This document shows, piece after piece, positions 1-7,426 of a DNA stretch of 35,750 nucleotides. The notes under the pieces are model-generated. The model worked only from the letters and a program-made list of their open reading frames with translations, searched no databases and was not told the origin of the DNA. Positions within the stretch are counted from its first letter, which is position 1. Each line of letters starts with the position of its first letter. The translations under genes were made by a program, and so were the position numbers. Source of the stretch: Halieaceae bacterium (GTDB lineage: Bacteria; Pseudomonadota; Gammaproteobacteria; Pseudomonadales; Halieaceae); the NCBI GenBank assembly GCA_029247075.1, contig JAQWLX010000055.1, positions 1-35,750 on the forward strand, given 5' to 3'.

Positions 1-857
1 CCAAATTGATTTGGCAATCCTGCATTTGGATGAACGCTGACATAACAATCAGCAATTTGAGAGAGATTTTGCAAAAATGGTCTAAGCTCAGATGCTCCTA
101 AAGCACAGTTCAACCCAATCGATATAGGTTTGGCATGTCGAACAGAATGACAAAATGCGGTAGTCGGTTGGCCTGATAACGTTCTGCCCGATGCGTCTGT
201 AATAGTTCCTGAAATCATAATTGGGATATCAATATTTCGCTCTTCAGAGACTAAATCTATGGCAAACAGAGCCGCTTTTGAATTAAGCGTATCGAAGATT
301 GTTTCAACGATTATTAAATCGGCTCCGCCATCCAATAAAGCTGAAGTAGCTACTTTGAATGTTGCAACTAATTGATCAAAATTAATATTTCTAAAAGAAG
401 GATCTTCAACATCTGGGCTTAAAGAGCATGTTCTATTTGTCGGCCCCAAAACTCCTGCAACAAAACCTTCCCTAGAATTCTTTTCTTTAAACTTATTAAC
501 ACTTTTACGAGCAATTTCTGCAGCAGAAAAATTAAGTTCATGTACAAGGCTTTCCATTTCATAGTCAGCCATTGAAGGACCATTTGAGTTAAATGTGTTT
601 GTTTCAATGATGTGCGCCCCGGCTTCCAAAAATTCTTTATGGATACCTTCTATAATTTCTGGCTGAGTAATGCTTAATAGATCATTGTTCCCTTTTAGAT
701 CTATAGACCAATTAGCAAATCGGTCACCTCTAAAGTCTTTTTCTTGCAAATTATATGCTTGAATCGAAGTTCCCATTGCCCCATCTAGGAGGACTATCTT
801 GGAATCTAATAGTTTGGTTAATTGGTTTCTTATTGAAGGTTTAACGTTGTTCGTCAT
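1..857 (-). CDS. metH: Methionine synthase (cobalamin-dependent), N-terminal homocysteine-binding domain, partial at window edge
   Basis: Minus-strand reading from ATG at 857 stays open to base 1: [47 protein letters not shown]...; DGAMGT and GLNCALGA motifs typical of MetH. Absent from the ORF track because no stop lies in the window. Confidence 0.93.
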   Translation of the reverse strand, partial: MTNNVKPSIRNQLTKLLDSKIVLLDGAMGTSIQAYNLQEKDFRGDRFANWSIDLKGNNDLLSITQPEIIEGIHKEFLEAGAHIIETNTFNSNGPSMADYEMESLVHELNFSAAEIARKSVNKFKEKNSREGFVAGVLGPTNRTCSLSPDVEDPSFRNINFDQLVATFKVATSALLDGGADLIIVETIFDTLNSKAALFAIDLVSEERNIDIPIMISGTITDASGRTLSGQPTTAFCHSVRHAKPISIGLNCALGASELRPFLQNLSQIADCYVSVHPNAGLPNQF

Positions 858-913
858 TTATATATAACTAAGCAATATAAAAACACTAGACATTAACTAA
901 ATAAGCTAATGCT

Positions 914-955
914 TTATGTTTTAAGTTGAATCCTGGGAGTAGCAGTCAATCTCAT
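914..955 (-). CDS. Possible 13-aa upstream ORF (MRLTATPRIQLKT) in the metH leader
   Basis: ATG at 955 preceded by AGGAAG on the minus strand, TAA at 914-916; lies about 57 nt upstream of the metH start. Confidence 0.2.
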   Translation of the reverse strand: MRLTATPRIQLKT

Positions 956-1143
956 AAAGCTTCTTCCTGTATGGGTTTCAGGCCGATTTGGGGGTACTTT
1001 TCCTGTAAAAAGGTCTAAAATTGAGGAGATATCCCCCGATTTGGTAGGATGTTATCGGATAGTATAATACATCAGATATAAAAAACCCATGCGACCTTTG
1101 GTTGCTAAACGAAACACTTGATTAATACCTTGCTAATTTCCGG

Positions 1144-1260
1144 CTACTCCTCGAAACTCCTCTTCGTATTCTTTTTAGCCAGCTTTGCTGCTTTTTTTTC
1201 TTTCTGGGACTTTGCTGGTTTTTTCTTGGCATCGCGTTTATTTTTGTGTTCTTTACTCAT
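1144..1260 (-). CDS. Small Lys/Ala-rich basic protein, 38 aa
   Basis: Minus-strand ORF MSKEHKNKRDAKKKPAKSQKEKKAAKLAKKNTKRSFEE*, below the ORF-track cutoff; the listed plus ORF 1118..1312 is antisense to it. Strongly biased coding composition. Confidence 0.6.
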   Translation of the reverse strand: MSKEHKNKRDAKKKPAKSQKEKKAAKLAKKNTKRSFEE

Positions 1261-1393
1261 GTTATTCACCCATAGTAAAGAGTGGTTTATCAGGGCCGAT
1301 AGACCCTTCTAAGATGTTGAAAATATCTGACTGAAACTGTTTGTGACACGGTTATGTGTAATGCTCAGGACTCGTCAAAATTTACGCTTTATT

Positions 1394-1837
1394 TTATGCA
1401 ACAGATTTCTCAATATAATTACTTATATGAGATTGAGCGATAGTCTTTTGTTTAATTCTAGTGGATGAGGTTCGAGAGTTATAGAGTACTTGAATAATTT
1501 CTTTCCCTTCGCTTGTCAAATAGGATTCCACATCAATATTGTGACGTTTATTGCCCCAATCTTCCCCTACCACGAATATGTCTACATTTAACTCCTTACA
1601 TCCAGAAACATATTCAAGTTCATGGTAAGGGCGCACGATATCAACACACCGCATAGCTTTTAGCATATCCACTCGTTGATCGAGCGGAATGACTGGCACA
1701 TTAGGTTTGTAAGAACTTACCACCCGGTCTGAGGCAACACCAACTGCTACGACATCAGCTATTGTCCTGCAATACTGCAACAAAGCAAGGTGTCCTACAT
1801 GTAATAAATCAAATGTGCCGACTGTATATACAATCAT
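1394..1837 (-). CDS. Cytidylyltransferase-like protein (TagD/glycerol-3-phosphate cytidylyltransferase family)
   Basis: MIVYTVGTFDLLHVGHLALLQ contains the GTFDLLHxGH nucleotidyltransferase signature and a C-terminal RTSSTRIK motif. ORF track starts at 1855; the internal Met at 1837 fits the family better. Confidence 0.88.
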   Translation of the reverse strand: MIVYTVGTFDLLHVGHLALLQYCRTIADVVAVGVASDRVVSSYKPNVPVIPLDQRVDMLKAMRCVDIVRPYHELEYVSGCKELNVDIFVVGEDWGNKRHNIDVESYLTSEGKEIIQVLYNSRTSSTRIKQKTIAQSHISNYIEKSVA

Positions 1838-1882
1838 TATGTTATTTAACCCCAAGATAAACTGTCTTTTGCTACTCTTTTT

Positions 1883-2542
1883 TTATTGTCTAAAAAGTTT
1901 CCATCCATAAATACCTGTAATGCAAAGGGTATAAATCGCAAGAATATAAACATTGAACGGGTTTCCAGAAAGCTTGGGTGTCTTTATCTGGGACACATTA
2001 AGGATGGCAAGCCCCACGCCACTGAAATAAAGAATGACTGCAAAAAGCCCTTGGCTTAAAACACTTTCAAACAGAAAGACAAAAACCAGAATAATATTGT
2101 TGTTATCGAGAGCTAAGCCTGTGTATTTGGATTCGTTCGTAAGGCCGAAAGTACTGAAATAACTCAATCGAATCGCACTTGCACTCAGCATCAAAAAAGC
2201 TCCCACCAGAAAAGATGGATTCAAATGTCCATAGCTTAGCAAGAGCACTGCCGGAGCGACGCCATAGCTTACAATGTCTATTAATAAGTCAAGTTGTGCA
2301 CCAAAAATTCGGTGGTGCCCTGTGCGTCCTTTCATTCTTCGTGCAACAAGTCCGTCGGCCCAGTCGAAAGCAACGGCCCAGATCATGCCAATCATGGCTG
2401 CGTAATAAACTCCAATAAGACTGAAGTAGATGGATAAAATCGCGCAGGCTAATCCCGCAAGGGAACATAAGTTGGGAAAATCTTTTACAAAAGACAGAAT
2501 GGTTGGTTGTAGATCTCGAAAGTCAGCGTTGTCGATATCCAT
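1883..2542 (-). CDS. CDP-alcohol phosphatidyltransferase family membrane protein (PssA-like)
   Basis: DWADGLVARRMKGRTGHHRIFGAQLDLLIDIVSYGVAPA matches the D-x2-DG-x2-AR-xn-G-x3-D-x3-D signature; multiple hydrophobic segments. Confidence 0.88.
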   Translation of the reverse strand: MDIDNADFRDLQPTILSFVKDFPNLCSLAGLACAILSIYFSLIGVYYAAMIGMIWAVAFDWADGLVARRMKGRTGHHRIFGAQLDLLIDIVSYGVAPAVLLLSYGHLNPSFLVGAFLMLSASAIRLSYFSTFGLTNESKYTGLALDNNNIILVFVFLFESVLSQGLFAVILYFSGVGLAILNVSQIKTPKLSGNPFNVYILAIYTLCITGIYGWKLFRQ

Positions 2543-2663
2543 AGCAATCCCAGAATTGACAGTTAGTATTCTTTTTTGATACTAACTAGATGCAGAATTT
2601 TCCCGACACGGTACTAGAATCAGCAGGTGCCAAAAGAGCAACAAAAAGTATAAAAGTTACTGT

Positions 2664-2765
2664 ATGAAAAAAATCATACATTTTCGAGAGCTGCGAAAAT
2701 TACAGTTAGGCTGCGACGAAAACGTACTGTTAATGATGGGGCGTCAACCTAAGAAGAACAAGTAA
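2664..2765 (+). CDS. Possible 33-aa small ORF
   Basis: ATG-initiated reading MKKIIHFRELRKLQLGCDENVLLMMGRQPKKNK* in an otherwise empty intergenic region; no good Shine-Dalgarno. Confidence 0.2.
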   Translation: MKKIIHFRELRKLQLGCDENVLLMMGRQPKKNK

Positions 2766-3166
2766 AATAAACAGCAGGGGATTGTATCATGTAAGAAATT
2801 AAAAAGAGACTTTTTAATTAAGCAGTCTTTTTGGGGTTGTGTTGTATGATGCAAAGAATCTATTTTCTAGTTCAAGGTATGCCTCGTCAGACATTATTTC
2901 GGTGCACCTAAAGATTTTAATAGGCCACATCTAAACTGGAACAATCAATCTGGAGTAGTAAACTCTACACTAAAACCGCACATCAATCCACACAGCTTTA
3001 GCACCTGATGGTGTGTGTTGCATTGGTTTTCTAGGGTTGGGTTTTGGTTCATTCGACTCGTTGGAATATAATGTTCTAGTTAGTAACACAATTGTTTTTT
3101 TGACGAGCCAATAGGTGATTAATAAACCAGATGACATTTCTACTTTAGAAAAAGGGAATGATTCAA

Positions 3167-3694
3167 ATGACTCAAACTGATAGCAAGCAATACAAAAAAT
3201 TATTTGAGACTGTCTGTGAAGCACCCATCAATGCTCCGAAAGAAGTATTTAATCTTCATGAATGGGTTTTTAATCTGTCTGATAAAGATTATCAAACAAC
3301 TGCGCGAGGACATATTGCTGCTGGATCGAGTATTCACGTTGATGGCACTCAGACATCTATAAATGTAGAGAGCGTTGGTGGCAACCTGCTAGTCCAGCAT
3401 TATGTTGCAGAAACCGCAGAACCTGATTATGTGAAGATGGTATCTTTTTCTGATCTTTGGCTGATGAAATTGATCCATGTTGTCGTAAGAGTCACTTGGG
3501 AAATGCGACTCATTTCAGTCTCTGACGATAAGTGTAAATTTCAGAATACAGTCCTAGTAGAGCATCCTAGCTTTATTATGCAAATAATGTCTGCTCTGGC
3601 ATTGGGAGCCTTCTTCGTACGAAAGCATAATGAAGAAGAAACTCCTTTGTTTGCTAAAAATCTATTCGAAAGAACTTTTCCAAATAAAGGATAA
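3167..3694 (+). CDS. Hypothetical protein (no family recognised)
   Basis: Long ORF with normal composition, MTQTDSKQYKKLFETVCEAPINAPKEVFNLHEW...; start at 3158 or 3167. Confidence 0.65.
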   Translation: MTQTDSKQYKKLFETVCEAPINAPKEVFNLHEWVFNLSDKDYQTTARGHIAAGSSIHVDGTQTSINVESVGGNLLVQHYVAETAEPDYVKMVSFSDLWLMKLIHVVVRVTWEMRLISVSDDKCKFQNTVLVEHPSFIMQIMSALALGAFFVRKHNEEETPLFAKNLFERTFPNKG

Positions 3695-3951
3695 TTAGGA
3701 AAAAGTAGAAGATCTTTTAATCTTTGCACCTAAATAATTCCCAAACGATGAAGAAGTAGACCTATCAATCTGCAAACAATAGGCACTAAATCCACATAGG
3801 TTTTCTTAAGAATCCCCGTGTTCAGGGCATCAAGGTGTTAATTAGGTTCCGGTAGTAGTCGGCCTGTGGCGACCATTGAAGTTTTAAAGAATACTTAAAG
3901 AACATTTAAATTAGTATTAGATGTATTCCTCTAGCCATTCATTATGATTAT

Positions 3952-4143
3952 TTACTCTAGCTTTATTTTCTTTAGTCTCTTTTCAACCAAAATTATTGCT
4001 GCTCTTCTGGCAGTTCTAAGATCACTGGTTTTTAAAGAGCGTACCACTTCATTTTTGCCTAGGATAGCTCTTAGATTCCGGGGTATCCAACGTCTAAAAT
4101 AGTAGACGTTATTGCGGTTAAGTAGGTAAGTTTGAGTCTTCAT
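3952..4143 (-). pseudogene. Truncated tyrosine recombinase/phage integrase, N-terminal fragment only (DUF6538-like)
   Basis: MKTQTYLLNRNNVYYFRRWIPRNLRAILGKNEVVRSLKTSDLRTARRAA matches the integrase N-terminal pattern YLxRRxxxYYFRRxxPxxLRxxLGKxExxxSLKTsdxxxAR; stops after 63 aa with no SAM-like or catalytic domain downstream. Confidence 0.75.
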
Positions 4144-4150
4144 ACTGTTA

Positions 4151-4191
4151 CATCACCTGTAGCAAATCGTGAGTTTTGCTAATGCGTGATG
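4151..4191. repeat. Nested inverted repeat between integrase fragment and ssrA
   Basis: CATCAC-ctg-TAGCAAA-tcgtgagt-TTTGCTA-atgc-GTGATG; both arm pairs (7 bp and 6 bp) are perfect complements. Confidence 0.75.
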
Positions 4192-4204
4192 AAACCCTAG
4201 AACC

Positions 4205-4237
4205 ACAAAACGTTGCTATTGCTTAGTTTCAGCAACG
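4205..4237 (-). terminator. Probable rho-independent terminator of ssrA
   Basis: Minus strand ACGTTGCT-gaaactaagcaat-AGCAACGT followed by TTTTG, 11 nt beyond the tmRNA CCA end. Confidence 0.7.
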
Positions 4238-4248
4238 TCCTATCAAAT

Positions 4249-4607
4249 ATGGTGGAGGCGGCGGGAGTTGAACCCGCGTCCGCCAGCACGCTGCCTTTGG
4301 CTCTACATGCTTAGACCCCGTTTATTAATTTAGCTGCTTTCAGCCCAGCGGGCAGGACGATAGCAGCGAGCCTTTATTTTTTTTTAACGGTTAAGCCCAA
4401 GACATGCCTAACTGCGATCCAGTTCTATATGACAGTCACAAGCGCGGGGCTGGAACCTTGCTATAGACCGCTAACGGGGTTTAAGCCGCTAGAGCGTAGT
4501 TGTCGTCGTTGGCAACTATTAAGTTACAGCTTTGGATTTACGTGATTGGCTGTCATCACGGCATGCACCGCAGGGTTTGTTACCGTCGTCGAATCCGTAT
4601 CGCCCCC
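4249..4607 (-). ncRNA. ssrA: Transfer-messenger RNA (tmRNA)
   Basis: 5' GGGGGCGATACGGATTCGACG...; 3' ...GTTCAACTCCCGCCGCCTCCACCA; the 7-bp acceptor stem GGGGGCG/CGCCTCC pairs (one G-U); tag ORF GCCAACGACGACAACTACGCTCTAGCGGCTTAA = ANDDNYALAA at 4513..4481. Confidence 0.97.
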
Positions 4608-4619
4608 ATTGAGCTTGGC

Positions 4620-4625
4620 ATTATA
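4620..4625 (-). promoter_or_regulatory. Putative -10 element of ssrA
   Basis: TATAAT on the minus strand, 12 nt upstream of the mature tmRNA 5' end. Confidence 0.5.
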
Positions 4626-4755
4626 ACTCAATCATCATCTCACTGAGATAAATAATTTCGTCTGTAAGGAAAGTGCTATAATTGCGCGTGATTCGATGTG
4701 TAAAAAAATCCATTCCTTCATCTACTTTTGAGTTATTAATTTATTTTTAAGATTT

Positions 4756-5520
4756 ATGTTTGAATTTTTACCAGCTACTTCTTTAAGTGTTTTGATGGCA
4801 TTGTGGGTTATTATTCTTCTTGCCTCTGTTCTTAGGGCTTTTACTGGTTTTGGCTTTGCGTTATGCGCTGTGCCAGGTTTTTCGTTGTTTTTGCCGGCTA
4901 CCGATTCAGCAGTACTCTCTGTAATGCTGACTCTTGGGATAAGCATCCTAACAATGCGAAATTACGTCAGAGAGTATCCTCCTAAATCGATGTCTCTTAT
5001 TCTCCTTATGGCATTGCTGGGTACGGTTGTTGGTAACCAGGTGCTATTGCAAATAGATCAAAATCTGTTTCGTATTTTAGTTGGAACGATAGTTATTTTT
5101 GCAGGTTTATTTTTGTCCCTATATAGACCGAAAACGCAGATAAAATCGAGGTTTTTAGAAGCTAACGGAGGTCTTTTCGCAGGTTTAATGAATGGTGCGT
5201 TTGCTATTCCAGGACCTCCTATAATTATTTACGCCATGTTTGCAGAACCCGAACCAAATCGAAGTCGAGCAATGCTAATGCAGTTCTTTGCTGTCGCAGC
5301 AGTATTAGGTTTTTTGTCATTTTCGTTCTCAGGCATGCTTCATCGGGAACTGACAAGTGTTTTCTTTCTTTGTATGCCAGTGATGATCATGGGTAACTAC
5401 ATAGGAAGTACTTTTTTTGAAAAATATGGTGATAGATCATATAGAGTGGTTGCTATATCCTCCTCAATTTTTATAGGGGCTGTCACAATAGCTAGCGTCT
5501 TGATATTGGATATTCAATAG
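4756..5520 (+). CDS. Sulfite exporter TauE/SafE family permease
   Basis: Polytopic membrane protein with RAFTGFGFALCAVP and GGLFAGLMNGAFAIPGPPIIIYAM repeats typical of TauE/SafE. Confidence 0.88.
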   Translation: MFEFLPATSLSVLMALWVIILLASVLRAFTGFGFALCAVPGFSLFLPATDSAVLSVMLTLGISILTMRNYVREYPPKSMSLILLMALLGTVVGNQVLLQIDQNLFRILVGTIVIFAGLFLSLYRPKTQIKSRFLEANGGLFAGLMNGAFAIPGPPIIIYAMFAEPEPNRSRAMLMQFFAVAAVLGFLSFSFSGMLHRELTSVFFLCMPVMIMGNYIGSTFFEKYGDRSYRVVAISSSIFIGAVTIASVLILDIQ

Positions 5521-5523
5521 ATT

Positions 5524-5997
5524 TTATTTCTTGGTATTTTCTCTGAGTATTCGTTGTTTCTGCCTATCCCAATCGCGATCGCGCTCAACATTTCGTTTGT
5601 CGTGAGTTTGTTTTCCTCTTGCCAGGGCAATCCGAGCTTTCACAAGATGTCCTTTCCAATGCAGTTGTGTGCAAACGCAGGTTTGGCCTTTCTGAGCTGT
5701 GGCAGAAATGAGCTTAGCTAATTCTTTTTTATGAAGTAAAAGTTTTCTTGTTCGGATAGGATCGGTCGCTAAATGACTAGATGCGGTTTCTAGTGGCACA
5801 ATCTGGGCGCCCAATAACCAAGCTTCCCCATTCTTTAGCAGCACATAAGAATCTGGAAGTTGTGCCTTTCCAGAGCGTAGACTTTTCACTTCCCAGCCTT
5901 CAAGTGCCAGACCAGCCTCAAAGGTTTCGATAAGATGGTAATCAAAGCGAGCTCTTTTGTTGGCTGCAATCACATTGCTAGGTTTCTTTTTTGCCAT
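5524..5997 (-). CDS. smpB: SsrA-binding protein SmpB
   Basis: [41 protein letters not shown]-terminal [18 protein letters not shown]. Confidence 0.97.
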   Translation of the reverse strand: MAKKKPSNVIAANKRARFDYHLIETFEAGLALEGWEVKSLRSGKAQLPDSYVLLKNGEAWLLGAQIVPLETASSHLATDPIRTRKLLLHKKELAKLISATAQKGQTCVCTQLHWKGHLVKARIALARGKQTHDKRNVERDRDWDRQKQRILRENTKK

Positions 5998-6089
5998 AGC
6001 CCATATTATATGATGGCATTATGTATTGGTAACTGGAATATTGATTGAAGCATATATACTTTACAAATAAAGCAGTGCAGCATTAGTGA

Positions 6090-6521
6090 ATGACTGAAAT
6101 ACATCGAAGTGCGATGCTTCCTTATCCAGCTGAATCAATGTTTGATTTGGTGAATGATATTAAAGCCTATCCAGAATTCATGGACGGTTGTGTCGGAGTT
6201 GAAATTCTTCAAGAAGAAGACAATACAATAGATGCTCGCTTATATCTTAAAAAAGGTTTATTGAAGCAGCAAATCCGAACACGCAATATCAATACTTATG
6301 GTCGAACTATTGATCTGGAACTGCTTGAAGGACCATTGACTAAATTTAAAGGCCGTTGGGAATTCGTCGCACTTGGTCCACAATCATGTAAGGTCAGTTT
6401 AACGATAAGCTTTTCAATAAAGGTTTCTGTAGCCAATATGGGATTGTCTAAATCATTGAGCATAGTCAGCAATTCGCTGGTAGATGCAATTGCTGATCGA
6501 GCTAGAAAACTCTATGGATAA
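6090..6521 (+). CDS. ratA: RatA/COQ10-family START-domain protein
   Basis: MTEIHRSAMLPYPAESMFDLVNDIKAYPEFMDGC; conserved divergent pairing with smpB. Confidence 0.93.
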   Translation: MTEIHRSAMLPYPAESMFDLVNDIKAYPEFMDGCVGVEILQEEDNTIDARLYLKKGLLKQQIRTRNINTYGRTIDLELLEGPLTKFKGRWEFVALGPQSCKVSLTISFSIKVSVANMGLSKSLSIVSNSLVDAIADRARKLYG

Positions 6522-6544
6522 GGTGTAAATACATTTTTTAGGAG

Positions 6545-6937
6545 TTATTCTTTAGCAGCTGGCGGGTCTTCTTGAATTTGATCATCTGCTGAGGAAGAGT
6601 CTTCCGACAACCATGATGGCAACAAATCCCCCTCAACATTGGATAAGTTATCTCCATCAAAATAAATGGTTACTAATGATTGCTTGAGGGTCTCATTTCC
6701 TATCCGAAGCAAGTACCTATAATCCCACCTATTCTGATTTAGAGAATCCCTTACCAATGGTGTGCCAAGAATAAATTTCACTTGGCGTTGCGTCATGCCA
6801 GGTTCCAGCTGATCAATCATTTCCTGAGTTAATATGTTTCCCTGTTCAATATTTATTCGATAGGCGCCGGGAAATCGGCTCAAGCTACATCCCGAGAGTA
6901 TTAAAAATATTAAAGTATAATTAAAAGTTCGGCTCAC
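6545..6937 (-). CDS. bamE: Outer membrane assembly lipoprotein BamE (SmpA/OmlA)
   Basis: Lipoprotein signal TLIFLILSGCSL; GNILTQEMIDQLEPGMTQRQVKFILGTPLVRD. GTG start at 6937 gives a plausible signal peptide; ORF track extends to 6982. Confidence 0.93.
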   Translation of the reverse strand: MSRTFNYTLIFLILSGCSLSRFPGAYRINIEQGNILTQEMIDQLEPGMTQRQVKFILGTPLVRDSLNQNRWDYRYLLRIGNETLKQSLVTIYFDGDNLSNVEGDLLPSWLSEDSSSADDQIQEDPPAAKE

Positions 6938-7012
6938 GTTATTGTAATCTTCCACTTCCTCCAACAAAATGGCATGATACATGTCTCACGGCGCGTAGAG
7001 AACCTTCTTTTA

Positions 7013-7426
7013 ATGGTAGGCCAAAATAAAGAACTTCGAAAAGCGGGACTAAAGGTAACTCTCCCTAGGCTGAAGATATTAGAAATCTTAGAGTCAGATG
7101 AGAGTGCTCAGCATTTGAGTGCAGATGATGTTTATCGTGAGCTTTTAACTGCTGGTGAAGATGTTGGTTTAGCAACTGTTTATCGAGTCTTGACTCAATT
7201 CGAAAGCGCTGGACTGGTCATCAGGCATAATTTTGAGTCTGGACATTCCGTTTTTGAATTATCCAGAGGCGAGCACCATGATCACATGGTTTGTGTTGAT
7301 GATGGCGAAGTTGTGGAATTCACTGACCCGGTTATAGAAGAAAGGCAGTGCAAGATTGCTGATGAGGCTGGGTTTGAGATAATTGATCATTCGCTGACGC
7401 TATATGTCCGCAGAAAAAAAGACTAG
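7013..7426 (+). CDS. fur: Ferric uptake regulator Fur
   Basis: ELRKAGLKVTLPRLKILEILE...LATVYRVLTQFESAGLVIRHNFESGHSVFEL..HHDHMVCVDDGEVVEF; ORF track starts at 6974, the internal Met at 7013 is more likely. Confidence 0.95.
   Translation: MVGQNKELRKAGLKVTLPRLKILEILESDESAQHLSADDVYRELLTAGEDVGLATVYRVLTQFESAGLVIRHNFESGHSVFELSRGEHHDHMVCVDDGEVVEFTDPVIEERQCKIADEAGFEIIDHSLTLYVRRKKD

Noticed and set aside
1118-1312. ORF-track plus ORF of 64 aa
   Set aside because: Antisense to the better supported Lys-rich minus-strand small ORF.
2970-3224. ORF-track minus ORF of 84 aa
   Set aside because: Overlaps the start of the plus-strand 3167-3694 ORF and has no recognisable features.
3841-3870. Possible attR copy of the tmRNA 3' end (GGTTCCGGTAGTAGTCGGCCTGTGGCGACC)
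   Set aside because: No useful match to the tmRNA T-arm/acceptor sequence.
4371-4390. T-rich tract as a terminator
   Set aside because: Lies inside tmRNA (A-rich linker on the RNA sense strand).
4481-4513. tmRNA tag variant ANDDNYALAA as novelty
   Set aside because: Differs from E. coli ANDENYALAA only by the conservative Glu-to-Asp change; ordinary variation.
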